Shown here: piece by piece, positions 1 through 9,727 of the stretch
How positions within the stretch are numbered: position 1 is the first letter of the stretch
How the letters are laid out: each line of letters begins with the position of its first letter
NCBI RefSeq assembly: GCF_039655775.1
Contig: NZ_JBBYXJ010000001.1
Span: 186,001 to 250,000 of the forward strand
Reading direction: 5' to 3'
DNA from: Iodidimonas sp. SYSU 1G8
Lineage (GTDB): Bacteria; Pseudomonadota; Alphaproteobacteria; SMXS01
DNA: 64,000 nt
Program-made: the position numbers and the translations under genes
The notes under the pieces: generated by a model
Databases searched by the model: none
What the model saw: only the letters and a program-made list of their open reading frames with translations
What the model was told of the DNA's origin: nothing

Positions 1-228
1 GAGGCCGCCACGATGGCGCTGAACAGCTACCGCAAGACCCTGGCCGTCATGGACCGGGAAATCGGCGAGCGTCCGTTCGTCGCGGGGGGCTCGCCGACGG
101 TGGCCGACTGCACGCTCTATTCGACCCTCGGCTTTGGCGACTATGTGGGGGTGAAGGCGGCGGAGGACTTTCCCAATATCGTCCGCTGGCGAGCGGCGTT
201 CGCCGCGCGGCCCAGCGCATCCGCCTGA
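1..228 (+). CDS. Glutathione S-transferase family protein, C-terminal part (truncated by window edge)
   Basis: The frame is open from base 1, so only the last 75 codons are inside the window. The segment matches the all-helical C-terminal domain of glutathione S-transferases. It has a hydrophobic helix, then a PFVAGGSPTVADCTLYSTL stretch containing the conserved Ala-Asp N-capping region of helix 6, and a terminal P-N-I-x-x-W block. The thioredoxin-fold glutathione-binding half lies upstream and cannot be seen, so the subclass is unknown. It converges with the dipeptidase gene at 242. An internal ATG at 13 is very unlikely to be the true start. Confidence 0.8.
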   Translation, partial: EAATMALNSYRKTLAVMDREIGERPFVAGGSPTVADCTLYSTLGFGDYVGVKAAEDFPNIVRWRAAFAARPSASA

Positions 229-241
229 ACGGCCGCGCCCG

Positions 242-925
242 TCAGCGGACGGGGAAGTCGAAATAGGTGTCCGGAAAGGGTTCGTTCGTCAGGGTGAAGT
301 GCCACCACTCCTTGTCGAACGGCTTGAACCCGTGCCGTTCCATGGCAAGGCGCAGCAGGAGCCGGTTCGCCCGCTGTTCGTCGGATAACGGCTCGTGACC
401 TGGCCAGGATTCCGGGCCGAAGAAGTCGAACCGCGTGCCCATGTCCAGTTCGGCGCCATCCGCCAGCGAAACCACCGTCAGATCCACCGTGCTGCCACGG
501 CTGTGGCTTGACCGCGTCGCCACATAGCCCTCCTCGAACAAGCGGTGCTTGTCGATGTCGGGGTAGTAGAGCGCCTTGATGTCAGGATCGTCGGGCATCT
601 CGGCCCAGCGGACGAAGTGCGCCACCGCTCGCTGCGGGCGATAGGCGTCGAACACCTTCAGGCCGAGACCGAACGGTCGCAATTCTTCCTGAACGGCGGC
701 AAGGGCCTTCGCGGCGGGGGCGGAGAGAATGGCACGCGTCCCTTCGTAACCGTCCACGACCGCGCCGACGAAGTTCTCGGTTCCCGAATAGGCGAGATCG
801 ACGCGCAGTCCCGGGACCGTCTCCTCCAGATACACGAAGCCTTCGGGCAGGGTGTCGGCGGCTTGGACAGGATGGGCCGTGACCAGCATCAACAGATATC
901 CGAAGGTGAAAAAAGGGCGGCGCAT
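242..925 (-). CDS. D-Ala-D-Ala dipeptidase, VanX/DdpX family (M15D), exported
   Basis: A 227-residue protein with a signal peptide (about residues 1-22, ending VQA). It shows the M15D zinc site: SSHSRGSTVDL places His141 and Asp148, and EWWH places Glu206 and His209. DAYRP, near residue 93, supplies the conserved Arg. Enzymes of this family hydrolyse D-Ala-D-Ala dipeptide. In most Gram-negative bacteria they serve peptidoglycan turnover or recycling rather than vancomycin resistance. A periplasmic location is inferred from the signal peptide. No vanA or vanH homologue is nearby, so a resistance role is unlikely. It diverges from tatA across about 130 bases. Confidence 0.88.
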   Translation of the reverse strand: MRRPFFTFGYLLMLVTAHPVQAADTLPEGFVYLEETVPGLRVDLAYSGTENFVGAVVDGYEGTRAILSAPAAKALAAVQEELRPFGLGLKVFDAYRPQRAVAHFVRWAEMPDDPDIKALYYPDIDKHRLFEEGYVATRSSHSRGSTVDLTVVSLADGAELDMGTRFDFFGPESWPGHEPLSDEQRANRLLLRLAMERHGFKPFDKEWWHFTLTNEPFPDTYFDFPVR

Positions 926-1053
926 GCTGGGATGCTAGCGTCTTTGGCGGTCCGCCGGAACCCGGTTGTCGCCGGCACCACCTTGCAGTCCCGCTGTGGA
1001 AGGCTTAAGTACCGCTTCATCCGCCACCAGCGCGGCTTAACCGGAGGTTTCCG

Positions 1054-1278
1054 ATGGCCATCAAGGCTCTGCTCGTCATCCTGCTGCTCGTCCTTGTATT
1101 CGGGAAGGGCAAGATTTCCGATCTCATGGGTGACATGGCGAAAGGCATCCGCAGTTTCCGCAAGGGGTTGGCCGAGGATGACGAGGACGAAGCGGTGGCG
1201 GAGAAGCCGGCCGCGCTTCAGCCGCCCGCGCCCGTGGCGACGGCCATGGCCGAACCTGCGCGCAAGGACCCCGTCTAG
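1054..1278 (+). CDS. tatA: Sec-independent (twin-arginine) translocase subunit TatA
   Basis: A 74-residue protein with one N-terminal transmembrane helix (about residues 3-16), the [17 protein letters not shown] hinge and amphipathic helix typical of TatA/E, and an acidic, Ala/Pro-rich tail. TatA oligomers form the passage for folded twin-arginine substrates at the inner membrane. The N-terminus is a few residues shorter than usual, starting directly with the hydrophobic helix. An AGGTTT stretch lies just before the ATG at 1054. tatB and tatC are not adjacent. Its TAG stop overlaps the stop of uppP on the other strand within a single CTAG. Confidence 0.85.
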   Translation: MAIKALLVILLLVLVFGKGKISDLMGDMAKGIRSFRKGLAEDDEDEAVAEKPAALQPPAPVATAMAEPARKDPV

Positions 1279-2102
1279 CCGATCAGAAACAGGGCCAACA
1301 GCCCCGCGCTGCCGATGGCGATCCGCCACCAGCCGAACAGGCCAAAGCCCCGCCGGCCGACATAGGCGAGCAGGCCGCGCACCACCAGCAACGCCGTGAC
1401 GAAGGCGGCCACGAAGCCGATGGCGATGATCGCCGTATCGTCGAAACTCAGCACGTCGCGATTCTTGTAGAGGTCATAGACGACGGCCCCGGCCATGGTC
1501 GGCATGGCCAGGAAGAACGAGAACTCGGCGGCGGAGCGCTTGTCGGTACCCATCAACAGCGCGCCGACGATGGTGGCGCCCGAACGCGACACACCCGGGA
1601 CCATGGCGAGGCATTGGCATAGCCCGATCCTGAAGGCTAGACCCGGCGGATAGCGCATGGCGTCCGTATGGCGGGGCGTCAGTTTCATCCGGTCGACGAA
1701 CAACAGGACGATGCCGCCGAGGATCAGCATGGCGCAGATCAGCCATGGGGTTTCGAACAGCACCGTCTTGATGAAATCATGGGCCAGAACGCCGATCACC
1801 GCCGCCGGCAGAAACGCCAGCAGGATGCTGGCGATGAACCGCCGCGCCGCCGGATCCTTCGGCGCGGCCGCCGCCACGCCCAGCAGACGCTGGGCGTAGA
1901 CGAGCAGCAGCGCGAGAATGGCGCCGAGCTGGATGACGACCTCGAAGGTCTTTCCCGCCGACTCGAACCCCATGAAGTGACCGGCCAACAGGATATGGCC
2001 GGTCGACGACACGGGAAGGAATTCGGTCAGACCCTCGATCAGGCCGAGGATCAGCGCCTCGACGATGGTCTGACCATCCGCCGCGAGCAACGAGACCATC
2101 AC
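1275..2102 (-). CDS. uppP: Undecaprenyl-diphosphate phosphatase
   Basis: A 275-residue polytopic membrane protein of the BacA/UppP family. The (E/Q)xxxE signature EGLTE (residues 23-27), followed by [10 protein letters not shown], and the second motif [10 protein letters not shown] are both intact. UppP dephosphorylates undecaprenyl diphosphate to regenerate the lipid carrier for peptidoglycan and other envelope polymers. It starts only 5 bases after the secDF stop, so the two are probably one transcript. The two motifs and seven to eight hydrophobic segments make the assignment secure. Confidence 0.93.
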   Translation of the reverse strand: MMVSLLAADGQTIVEALILGLIEGLTEFLPVSSTGHILLAGHFMGFESAGKTFEVVIQLGAILALLLVYAQRLLGVAAAAPKDPAARRFIASILLAFLPAAVIGVLAHDFIKTVLFETPWLICAMLILGGIVLLFVDRMKLTPRHTDAMRYPPGLAFRIGLCQCLAMVPGVSRSGATIVGALLMGTDKRSAAEFSFFLAMPTMAGAVVYDLYKNRDVLSFDDTAIIAIGFVAAFVTALLVVRGLLAYVGRRGFGLFGWWRIAIGSAGLLALFLIG

Positions 2103-2107
2103 GATCC

Positions 2108-4684
2108 TCAGGACTTCGGCAGGGCGCCGGAGCTCTGCCCCGGCACGGTTTTGGCCGTGCCTTCGACGACGCCGTCCTCGATGTCCTGGGCATCTCTGTA
2201 GCGCGTCCGCCAGTCACCAAGGAACAGCATGATCGGCGCCGCGATGAAGATCGACGAACTGGCGGCGATGAAGATGCCGAACAGCATGGGCACGGCGAAA
2301 CTTTCCACCGCCGTGCCGCCGATCACCGCCATGGGCAGCATGGCGAGGAAGGCCGTCGCGGAGGTGTAGATGCTTCGGGCCAGGGTTTCGTTGATGCTTC
2401 GATCGATGATCTCGCGCAGGCTCAGCTTCTTGTAGAGCCGCATGTTCTCGCGCATGCGGTCGTAGACCACGACCTTGTCGTTGACCGAATAGCCGACCAG
2501 GGTCAGCACGGCCGCGATCGCGGTCAGATTGAAGTCGAGTCCGGTGAGGGCGAAAAAGCCGATGGTCTTGGTGACATCGAGGATCAGGGTCACGATGGCG
2601 CCCACGGCGAAGTACCACTCGAACCTGAACCAGATGTAGAACAGCATGGCGATGCTGGCGAGCACGACGGCGATCAGGCCGTCCTGCGCCAGCTCGCCGC
2701 TCACCTTCGGCCCGACCACTTCGGTCCGGTCGAAGACGGCCCCCGGGACCAATTTTTCGATGGTCGTGCGCACCGTCTCCACGGCCACGCGCTGTGCCTG
2801 CTCGCCGCCCGGCTGGCTCTCGATCCGGATCAGCACGGTGCGGTCATTGTCCACGTTCTGCAGGGCGACGTCACCCAGCCCCAGGCCGCCGAGCGCATCG
2901 CGCATGGCGCCCAGATCGGACTTCTCCGGCGTGGCGACTTCCAGCTGGATGCCGCCCTTGAAATCGATGCCATAGTTCAGCCCGGGGGTGATGAACAGGA
3001 TGATCGAGGCGACGGACAGCACGATCGAGAAGCCGATGCCGAAGAAGCGCGCCTTCATGAAGCTGATCGTCGTGCCATAGGGCACCACGCCGATCGGCGG
3101 CTCCATCGACATGGTCTTCAGGCCCTTCCAGCGGATCAGCTGCAGCATGATCACCCGCACCACGGCGACGGCGGTGAACATGGAGATCACGATGCCGAGG
3201 CCCATGGTGATGGCGAAGCCGCGCACGGGGCCGGAGCCCATGGCGAACAGCAGGACGACCGCGATCAGGGTCGTGACGTTGGAATCGATGATTGTGGCGT
3301 AGGCCTTGCGGAAACCCGCATCGAGCGCCGCGTAGGCGCCGATGCCTTTTCGGCTTTCTTCCCTGATACGCTCATTGATCAGCACGTTGGCGTCAACGGC
3401 GAGGCCGATACCGAGCACGATGCCGGCGATGCCGGGCAATGTGAGGGTGGCGCCGAGAATACTCAGCGCGGCAACGGTCAGGATGGTGTTCAGGGCAAGC
3501 GCCAGATTGGCGATCAGGCCCCATGATCCGTAGAGCATCACGATGAAGACGAACACCAGGCCGAAGCCGATCAGGCCGCTCCAGGCGCCCATGGTGATCG
3601 CGTCCCCGCCGACATCGGCGCCGACCGTGCGTTCCTCGATGACGACCAGCGGCGCGGGCAGGGCACCCGCCTTCAGCATGGTCGACAGGTCCCGGGCCTC
3701 GGTGGTGGTGAAGTTGCCGGTGATGACGCCTTGTCCGCCCAGGATCGGTTCATTGATGGTGGGCGCGCTCAGGATCTTGTTGTCGATCACGATGGCCATG
3801 CGCTTGCCGGTGTTCTGCTGCGTGATACGGCCGAACAGGCGGGCGCCGGTGGCGTCAAACTTGAAGCCGACCTGCGGTTCGCTGGTGTATTGGGCGAAGC
3901 TGACGTCCGAACCTTCGAGATGATCGCCGGTCAGCATCGGCCGCTCGATGAGGGCCACCATCTGGCCGGTGCTCTCGTCGGGCAGCACGATCACCCCATG
4001 AGGCGGGGTCGCGCCCGGCGCGACCGGATCGGTCACCAGATGGAAACTCATCTTGGCGGTGCCGCCCAGCAGCTTGGTGATGCGGCCCGGATCCTGTTCG
4101 CCGGGCAACTGGACCAGAATGCGATCCGTGCCGACGCGCTGGATGGTGGGTTCGGCGACACCGGCGCCGTCGATACGCTTGCGTACCACTTCCAGGCTCT
4201 GATCGACCGCGGCAACGATACGCCGCCGTTCGCCTTCCTCGGTGAAGGTCACGCGGAACTGATCCGTGCCGCGCGGTTCGATGTTCACGTCCGGCTGGGG
4301 CGTGCCGAATGCCGATGGCGGGGCCTGGGTGATGTCCTGAATGATCTTGCGAATATCCGCGCTGCGGCCGGTATCCAGGAATTTCACCATCACCGCGTCG
4401 CCGACCGGCGTCGCGCGGATGCTCTGGATCTTGGCCTGCTTCACCGACAGGACGATATCGTCGGCCATGGACTGCAGGCGTTCCTTGATCAGAGCCTTGG
4501 AATCCACTTCCAGAACGAGGTGCGAGCCACCGCGAAGATCGAGGCCCAATGTCACCTGCTGCTTGGGCATCCAGCCGGGCAACTCGGCCAGTTTGTCCTT
4601 ATGGAACACATTGGGAAGCGCCATCACGATCCCGAAGAGGATCACGACGCTGTAAAGATAAATCTGCCACTTGGGTGTCTGCAT
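2108..4684 (-). CDS. secDF: Protein translocase SecDF, fused SecD and SecF
   Basis: An 858-residue single-chain SecD-SecF. The SecD half starts with a transmembrane helix, then D-L-R-G-G-S-H (about residues 49-55), a large periplasmic domain, and the helical bundle with [17 protein letters not shown]. The SecF half begins near residue 530, with GIDFKGG and later [17 protein letters not shown]. SecDF uses the proton gradient to pull preproteins out of the Sec channel. Many bacteria have separate secD and secF; fusion is known in several lineages. No yajC is visible upstream. The downstream uppP is 5 bases away. Confidence 0.95.
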   Translation of the reverse strand: MQTPKWQIYLYSVVILFGIVMALPNVFHKDKLAELPGWMPKQQVTLGLDLRGGSHLVLEVDSKALIKERLQSMADDIVLSVKQAKIQSIRATPVGDAVMVKFLDTGRSADIRKIIQDITQAPPSAFGTPQPDVNIEPRGTDQFRVTFTEEGERRRIVAAVDQSLEVVRKRIDGAGVAEPTIQRVGTDRILVQLPGEQDPGRITKLLGGTAKMSFHLVTDPVAPGATPPHGVIVLPDESTGQMVALIERPMLTGDHLEGSDVSFAQYTSEPQVGFKFDATGARLFGRITQQNTGKRMAIVIDNKILSAPTINEPILGGQGVITGNFTTTEARDLSTMLKAGALPAPLVVIEERTVGADVGGDAITMGAWSGLIGFGLVFVFIVMLYGSWGLIANLALALNTILTVAALSILGATLTLPGIAGIVLGIGLAVDANVLINERIREESRKGIGAYAALDAGFRKAYATIIDSNVTTLIAVVLLFAMGSGPVRGFAITMGLGIVISMFTAVAVVRVIMLQLIRWKGLKTMSMEPPIGVVPYGTTISFMKARFFGIGFSIVLSVASIILFITPGLNYGIDFKGGIQLEVATPEKSDLGAMRDALGGLGLGDVALQNVDNDRTVLIRIESQPGGEQAQRVAVETVRTTIEKLVPGAVFDRTEVVGPKVSGELAQDGLIAVVLASIAMLFYIWFRFEWYFAVGAIVTLILDVTKTIGFFALTGLDFNLTAIAAVLTLVGYSVNDKVVVYDRMRENMRLYKKLSLREIIDRSINETLARSIYTSATAFLAMLPMAVIGGTAVESFAVPMLFGIFIAASSSIFIAAPIMLFLGDWRTRYRDAQDIEDGVVEGTAKTVPGQSSGALPKS

Positions 4685-4796
4685 GGAGTCCGTCCCTGGC
4701 CTTTGCGGCCTGCAGCCTCCGCCTGTTGGGGGGCGGGGCCGATGTCTATTGATGAAGTTCCCCGGAAAGGAAATGACGCGCCTGGAGCGCGGTCGC

Positions 4797-5240
4797 TCAG
4801 ACCTGCCGGGCGGGCGGCGCGCGTGGGCCGTTTTGCACGGCCAACGGCGCGGTGGCCAGCACCGTCGCGGGCTTGGGAGCGGCCGTCTCCGCCTCGTGAC
4901 GCGGCGCGGGCGGAAGGGGCGGGATCAGAAATCCACCGCCGGAATTGCTGCCCGAGGGCGTGAATTTCGAACGCGTCGCGTCCGAGATTTGCGTTCCCGC
5001 TCGCCCGGATGCCTGCGCTTTCGCCGCGTCGAGCGGGGAGGCGGCCAGGTCGGAGATCGGATCCGCAATATCGCTGGCCTGGGCAAACCGGTCGGCGATG
5101 CCGGGCGACGGCTGCCCGCTCTGGTCGAGGACAAGCGACAGCAGAAGCAGCGGAACGGCCACGAGCAACGCCTTCGACCGGCAGCAGTGCCGCTCGAACC
5201 AGTCGGTCCAGGAAGTGCCCGCATTCCGGGCCTTGGTCAC
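4797..5240 (-). CDS. Hypothetical single-pass membrane protein, Pro/Ala-rich
   Basis: A 147-residue frame that I do not recognise. After a short cytoplasmic N-terminus with two adjacent cysteines there is one hydrophobic segment (LLVAVPLLLLSLVL, about residues 25-38). The rest is low-complexity, rich in Ala, Pro and Ser. The start is GTG at 5240 with GGGAG about 8 bases upstream. It lies on the secDF strand, 112 bases upstream of secD, where some genomes carry yajC. The sequence has no YajC character. Its separation from the divergent response regulator suggests it is a real small gene, but the evidence is composition and context only. Confidence 0.5.
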   Translation of the reverse strand: MTKARNAGTSWTDWFERHCCRSKALLVAVPLLLLSLVLDQSGQPSPGIADRFAQASDIADPISDLAASPLDAAKAQASGRAGTQISDATRSKFTPSGSNSGGGFLIPPLPPAPRHEAETAAPKPATVLATAPLAVQNGPRAPPARQV

Positions 5241-5391
5241 CGATACGTCTCCCGAAGAAGCGCCGGAACGGATTTTCCGCTTGGCTCAGCCTCTGCTGCC
5301 GTCCACACATAGAGCCAGGTTCTTGTAACTGCAAGGCAGGACCTCGCCGCAGGCGCCGGCGCATTGTACCATCGTCGTTTTTCAGGGGAAT

Positions 5392-6081
5392 GTGGTGAGC
5401 CGCAAGCTGCTAGTCGTGGAGGATGATTCCATTACCTCCAGCTACCTGGTGCAGAGCCTCCGGGAGCAGGGCTATACCGTGGATATCGCCGAGGATGGAC
5501 GAGAAGCGCTTTATCTCGCTAGCGATGGCGCCTACGACCTTGTCGTTCTGGACCGGATGCTTCCCGGACTGGATGGACTGTCCGTTCTCAAGGCGCTGCG
5601 TGCCGCCCGAATCGAAACACCGGTACTGTTGCTCTCGGCGCTCAGTACGTTGGACGAGCGGGTGAAGGGCCTCAAGGCCGGCGGCGACGACTACATGGTC
5701 AAACCCTTCGCCGTTTCCGAACTCCTCGCGCGTATCGAGGTGCTGCTGCGCCGACGCAGCGCGGGTCCCGAAGCCGAGACCAAGCTGCGCTGCGCCGATC
5801 TGGAAATGGATCTGATTGCCCGCAAGGTGTCGCGCGCGGGCAAGATCATCGAGCTTCAGCCGCGTGAATTCGCGCTGCTCGAATATCTCATGCGCCACCA
5901 GGGGCAACTCGTTACGCGGACCATGCTGCTCGAGGCCGTGTGGGACTACCATTTCGATCCCCAGACCAACGTCATCGACGTCCATATCAGTCGGCTGCGC
6001 CAGCGGGTGGACAAGGGCTTCGAGCAGTCACTGATCCACACCATACGCGGCGCCGGATACCGGCTCGCAGCCGAAGGCTAG
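5392..6081 (+). CDS. OmpR/PhoB-family response regulator
   Basis: A 229-residue two-domain regulator. The receiver (residues 5-118) has the acidic pair Asp11-Asp12, phospho-acceptor Asp54 in VVLDRMLPG, and the switch lysine in DDYMVKPF. The C-terminal winged helix (about 130-226) has the RVDKGF...IHTIRGAGYRL wing. The start is GTG at 5392, preceded by AGGGGA; a second GTG at 5395 is possible. The kinase gene starts 5 bases after the stop, so this is a co-transcribed two-component pair. The signal is unknown. It is followed by the tonB operon after the kinase. Confidence 0.92.
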   Translation: MVSRKLLVVEDDSITSSYLVQSLREQGYTVDIAEDGREALYLASDGAYDLVVLDRMLPGLDGLSVLKALRAARIETPVLLLSALSTLDERVKGLKAGGDDYMVKPFAVSELLARIEVLLRRRSAGPEAETKLRCADLEMDLIARKVSRAGKIIELQPREFALLEYLMRHQGQLVTRTMLLEAVWDYHFDPQTNVIDVHISRLRQRVDKGFEQSLIHTIRGAGYRLAAEG

Positions 6082-6086
6082 ACATC

Positions 6087-7499
6087 ATGGCAAGCCGTCC
6101 GCAGAGCGCCACGCTCCAGATCGCTAGGGCGCTGGTGCCGCTGGCCGTGATCGCCACGTTGGTTCCCTTCGGCGTGTTGTTCTTCGAGCTGTCTCGCGTC
6201 TATGAAGAAAAGGCTGCGCGGGAGGTCGCCGAGGAACTGTCGACGTTGCGGTCGGTCTATTCGCAGGAAGGGCCGGCGGGCGTCGATATGCTCATCCGGC
6301 ACCGGCTGCGCGGCCCGACGCGCAAGCACCTACTGTATCTGCTGGAGGACGGGGCGCGCTACCGGGTGGCGGGTAACATCACCGCCTGGCCGTCCAAGAC
6401 CGGCTCCACCTTTCAGTGGACCGTGACCGAGCTCAGCCGGTCGACCTTCAGCGAGCCCGAGGTCATGGGCGCGGCGGGCAGTGAACTGCCGGGACGCTAC
6501 AGGGTGCTCGTGGCCATGCCCCGATCGGAATGGGGTGTTCCGACCCAGATCATCTTCCAGGCCGCCGGTCTGGGACTCGCCATTGCGCTCGCGCTCACCG
6601 TGGTCACGGGATACGCCGTCTCCCGATTCTTGCAGCGTCACATGAGCAGCATTGTCGAGACGGCGGAGGACATTCTGGGCGGCGATCTCTCACGCCGCGT
6701 GAAGGTAACCTATCTTCCCGTTGAATTCAGTGTGGTTTCCGCCTCGCTTAACGCGATGCTGTCTCGCATCGAGGACAGCATGACCACCATGCGGGCGGTG
6801 ACAGACAGCATCGCCCACGATTTTCGCAGTTCTCTCACAAGGCTGGGCGCGCGCCTTGAGATGGCGTCGGGCGGGCGCGGCGGGGAGCAGGAACTGCGCA
6901 CTGCAATGCGCGACGCGGCCAGCGAAGTTGATTCCATGCTGCACGTGCTCAATTCCCTTCTGGAAATCGCCCGCGCCGAGGCCGGGGTGAGCGGTGATCA
7001 GATGGTCGACATGGACCTGGCCACGTTGATCTCGGATGTCGGGGATCTCTACGTCCCGGTTGCCGAAGAGAGTGGGTTGCGGCTCAACGTCCACGCGGCG
7101 GAACCGATCCAGGTTCGGGCTCATCCGGAACTGCTCGCGCAGGCCATTGCCAATCTTATCGATAACGCCATAAAGTACTCGCCGCGCGGCACCGCCATCG
7201 AACTGCGCGCCTCGCTCGGTCCACTTGGTCCGCTGATCGAGGTCAGCGACAGGGGGCCGGGCATCCCGGCCGAGGCTCGCGAGCGGGTGATTCATCGCTT
7301 CGTCAGATTGGACGCAGCCCGCAAAAGTCCGGGCTCCGGCCTGGGTCTTAGCCTGGTTGCTGCAGTTGCGAAATTGCACGGCGCTTTTCTGAAATTGCAC
7401 GATAATTTGCCCGGCCTGACGGCCGTGATTCAATTCGTGTCGAAACCCCGCAGAAAGCCGCCGCTCTCCTTCCTGTTCCGGGGGGCGCGGGAAAGATGA
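6087..7499 (+). CDS. Sensor histidine kinase with HAMP domain
   Basis: A 470-residue kinase starting at the ATG 5 bases after the regulator stop. An upstream in-frame ATG would overlap the regulator and is not used. It has TM1 near residues 15-35, a periplasmic loop of about 120 residues, TM2 near 155-178, HAMP, then an H-box with sequence SIAHDFRSSLTRL, an N-box NLIDNAIKYS, and G-boxes DRGPGIP and GSGLGLSL. The H-box carries Asp-Phe after the His instead of the usual Glu-Leu. It should phosphorylate the preceding regulator. The periplasmic sensor region is not recognisable. Confidence 0.9.
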   Translation: MASRPQSATLQIARALVPLAVIATLVPFGVLFFELSRVYEEKAAREVAEELSTLRSVYSQEGPAGVDMLIRHRLRGPTRKHLLYLLEDGARYRVAGNITAWPSKTGSTFQWTVTELSRSTFSEPEVMGAAGSELPGRYRVLVAMPRSEWGVPTQIIFQAAGLGLAIALALTVVTGYAVSRFLQRHMSSIVETAEDILGGDLSRRVKVTYLPVEFSVVSASLNAMLSRIEDSMTTMRAVTDSIAHDFRSSLTRLGARLEMASGGRGGEQELRTAMRDAASEVDSMLHVLNSLLEIARAEAGVSGDQMVDMDLATLISDVGDLYVPVAEESGLRLNVHAAEPIQVRAHPELLAQAIANLIDNAIKYSPRGTAIELRASLGPLGPLIEVSDRGPGIPAEARERVIHRFVRLDAARKSPGSGLGLSLVAAVAKLHGAFLKLHDNLPGLTAVIQFVSKPRRKPPLSFLFRGARER

Positions 7500-7588
7500 A
7501 CAAAAGTTAATCTTCGGGTCATGGTCAGTTCATGCAGGCGCGCATAACCTCGACCTGAAGGCCTCTCGCACACATGTGTCGAGGCTTT

Positions 7589-7630
7589 GTCGCCCGGGGA
7601 GGGCGACATGGCGCGCCGCCAGGGCGCGCC
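7589..7630 (+). promoter_or_regulatory. Two adjacent GC-rich hairpins in the tonB 5' leader
   Basis: GTCGCCC (7589-7595) pairs with GGGCGAC (7601-7607) around a 5-base loop. Directly after it, GGCGCGCC (7610-7617) pairs with GGCGCGCC (7623-7630) around GCCAG. Both stems are perfect. They sit 28-69 bases before the tonB ATG, after the kinase stop. No U-run follows, so they are not typical terminators. RNA stability or translation control of tonB is inferred only. Confidence 0.5.
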
Positions 7631-7657
7631 GGGGAAGTTCAAAAGCGTCGAGGTACC

Positions 7658-8308
7658 ATGACCCAGGTTAACCAGAGTGCAATCTCGGGGAGAATGATCG
7701 GCTTCGGCCTCGTCATTCTTCTTCACGTCGGGATCGTCTATGCGTTGATCACCGGTCTCGCCAAGGAAGTGGTCCAGGTTATTCGCGGACCAATGGAGAC
7801 CGAGATCATCGACGAGATTCAGACCGATGACGAGCCGCCGCCGCCGCCGCCGCCGGAGTTCGAGCGTCCGCCGCCCGCCTTCGTCGACATGCCGGTGCTG
7901 AATATCGAAACAGCGCCCGCGACCACCAACGCCATTCAGTCAGTGACTAATGAGCGTCCGGTCGTCAAACCGCCGCCGCCGCCGCCGGCGCCGCCGAAGA
8001 AGGCGCGCACCGAGCCGCAGCAGAACCCAAAGCGGCCGATCACGCAGCCGGAATATCCGTCGACCTCCGTCCGCCTCGAAGAAGAGGGCGCGGTCGTGCT
8101 GAAGTTCATGGTGAAGCCTGATGGCCGTGTCGATGCTGATTCCATCACGGTCGAGGAAAGCAGCGGGTTCGAGCGTCTCGACAAGGCCGCTATCGCCGAG
8201 GCCCGCAAGGCCTGGAGGTTTACGCCGGCCACTGAAGACGGGAAGCCGGTTGCCGCGTGGCACCATTTCCGCGTCGTGTTCGAATTGAAAAAGGCCCGGG
8301 GCCGCTGA
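7658..8308 (+). CDS. tonB: Energy transducer TonB
   Basis: A 216-residue protein starting at the ATG at 7658. One N-terminal transmembrane helix (about residues 13-33) is followed by a Pro-rich spacer with two poly-Pro runs (near residues 63-70 and 106-114), then a C-terminal TonB domain with the YPS, GAVVLKFMV and AWRFTPA elements. TonB couples the inner-membrane proton gradient, through ExbB-ExbD, to outer-membrane TonB-dependent receptors. It heads a tonB-exbB-exbD-exbD-TPR operon. The two receptors at 16.7-22.3 kb are plausible clients. Confidence 0.93.
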   Translation: MTQVNQSAISGRMIGFGLVILLHVGIVYALITGLAKEVVQVIRGPMETEIIDEIQTDDEPPPPPPPEFERPPPAFVDMPVLNIETAPATTNAIQSVTNERPVVKPPPPPPAPPKKARTEPQQNPKRPITQPEYPSTSVRLEEEGAVVLKFMVKPDGRVDADSITVEESSGFERLDKAAIAEARKAWRFTPATEDGKPVAAWHHFRVVFELKKARGR

Positions 8309-8350
8309 GCGGCTTTCACGTCCAAGAATCCAGAACGGAGATCACAAAAT

Positions 8351-9277
8351 ATGAACCGCCTGTCCAACACTCTTCCGGGTCTCGCGTCCGTCGCGCTTGC
8401 CCTCTCACTGCTTGTCGCCCCGGTCGCCGCCGTGGCCCAGGACGCCGCCGCACCGGCGGCTGACGCCGCCGCGCCGGCCGATGGCACGACGCCGCCGGTC
8501 ATGACCGATCCGGTCGCCGCCGAACCCGCCCCGGCCGAAGCCCCGGTCGAAGCCGCGCCGATCGAAGACGAAGACGCGACCGTCGTCGAAAACCCCTATG
8601 GTCTGCAGGCTCTGTGGGCGCAGGGCGATTTCGTCGCCAAGGGCACCCTGATCATCCTGGTCATCATGTCCATGGGCACCTGGTACATCATGATCACCAA
8701 GGTGTGGGACCAGCATAAGCTGAACAAGCAGGCCAAGGCCGTCGACAACGAATTCTGGAAGGCCCCGAGCCTGCAGGAAGGCCTGGACAAGCTGGACCGC
8801 AACAACGCGTTCCGCACCCTGATCGAAAAAGGTCTCGGCGCCGCGGCCCATCATGAAGGCCGTCTGACCGACCAGATCGACGGTTCGGAGTGGATCGCCA
8901 ACAACCTGCAGCGCGAAGCCGACAACATCAACAATCGTCTCCAGGGCGGCATGGCCTTCCTCGCCACCGTGGGTTCGACTGCTCCGTTCGTCGGTCTGTT
9001 CGGTACGGTGTGGGGCATCTATCACGCTCTGGTCGCCATCGGCGTGTCGGGCCAGGCCTCGATCGACAAGGTCGCCGGTCCGGTCGGTGAAGCACTCATC
9101 ATGACCGCCATCGGTCTGGCCGTCGCCGTTCCCGCGGTGCTCGCGTACAACTGGCTGGGCCGTCGCAACAAGGCCGTGCTGGAGTTCGTTCGCAACTTCG
9201 TGACCGACTACGGCGCTTATCTGGTGACCAGCCGCGCTGCCGGCCGTCCGGTGACCGCGACCACCCGGAGCCACTAA
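8351..9277 (+). CDS. exbB: MotA/TolQ/ExbB proton channel family protein with extended N-terminus
   Basis: A 308-residue protein. Residues 1-26 look like a signal peptide ending VAQ, followed by about 45 residues of Ala/Pro-rich sequence. The ExbB core then begins with a transmembrane helix near residues 92-110. The last two helices carry GSTAPFVGLFGTVWGI and ALIMTAIGLAVAVPAVLAYN, the conserved TolQ/ExbB pore region. ExbB forms the oligomeric part of the TonB motor. The signal-peptide and linker extension resembles long ExbB variants. It starts 42 bases after tonB with AACGGAG upstream, and exbD follows one base after its stop. Confidence 0.92.
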   Translation: MNRLSNTLPGLASVALALSLLVAPVAAVAQDAAAPAADAAAPADGTTPPVMTDPVAAEPAPAEAPVEAAPIEDEDATVVENPYGLQALWAQGDFVAKGTLIILVIMSMGTWYIMITKVWDQHKLNKQAKAVDNEFWKAPSLQEGLDKLDRNNAFRTLIEKGLGAAAHHEGRLTDQIDGSEWIANNLQREADNINNRLQGGMAFLATVGSTAPFVGLFGTVWGIYHALVAIGVSGQASIDKVAGPVGEALIMTAIGLAVAVPAVLAYNWLGRRNKAVLEFVRNFVTDYGAYLVTSRAAGRPVTATTRSH

Positions 9278-9278
9278 C

Positions 9279-9701
9279 ATGGCAATGGCCGTCGGAGCGC
9301 AAGACGATGAGGTGATCTCGACCATCAACACCACCCCGCTGGTGGACGTGATGCTCGTGCTCCTCATCATCTTCCTAATCACCATTCCCGTGGTGGTCCA
9401 GACGCTTCCGGTGGAATTGCCCACGGCTACCAACCAGGTGACGGTCACGAAACCGGAGAACGTCGTGGTCGCCGTCGATGCCGAGGGCAAAATCTACTGG
9501 AACGCCGTTCAGTTGGCGAACCAGGGAGTACTGATGGACAAGTTGGCCGAGGTCGCCGTCATGGTGCCGCAGCCGGAAGTCCACATTCGTGGAGACAAGA
9601 ACGCCCGCTACGATTTTATCGGACGCGTGGTGGTGGCTTGTCAGCGGTCGGGCATCGTGAAGCTCGGGTTCATCACCGAACCCGTTCGCGCACCGTCCTG
9701 A
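9279..9701 (+). CDS. exbD: Biopolymer transporter ExbD (first copy)
   Basis: A 140-residue protein with the ExbD architecture. A short cytoplasmic tail reads INTTPLVDVMLVLLIIFLIT, containing the essential membrane Asp, and is followed by one transmembrane helix and a periplasmic domain ending HIRGDKNARYDF and the conserved Gly-Ile-Val strand. It is a motor component with ExbB. Two ExbD paralogues in tandem occur in this operon; this is the first. It starts one base after the exbB stop. Confidence 0.92.
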   Translation: MAMAVGAQDDEVISTINTTPLVDVMLVLLIIFLITIPVVVQTLPVELPTATNQVTVTKPENVVVAVDAEGKIYWNAVQLANQGVLMDKLAEVAVMVPQPEVHIRGDKNARYDFIGRVVVACQRSGIVKLGFITEPVRAPS

Positions 9702-9727
9702 TCCGGCCCTGTAGAAGGAGTACCTAA

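Noticed and set aside
4797-5240. YajC upstream of secD
   Set aside because: One membrane helix and position fit, but the sequence has no YajC pattern; kept as hypothetical.
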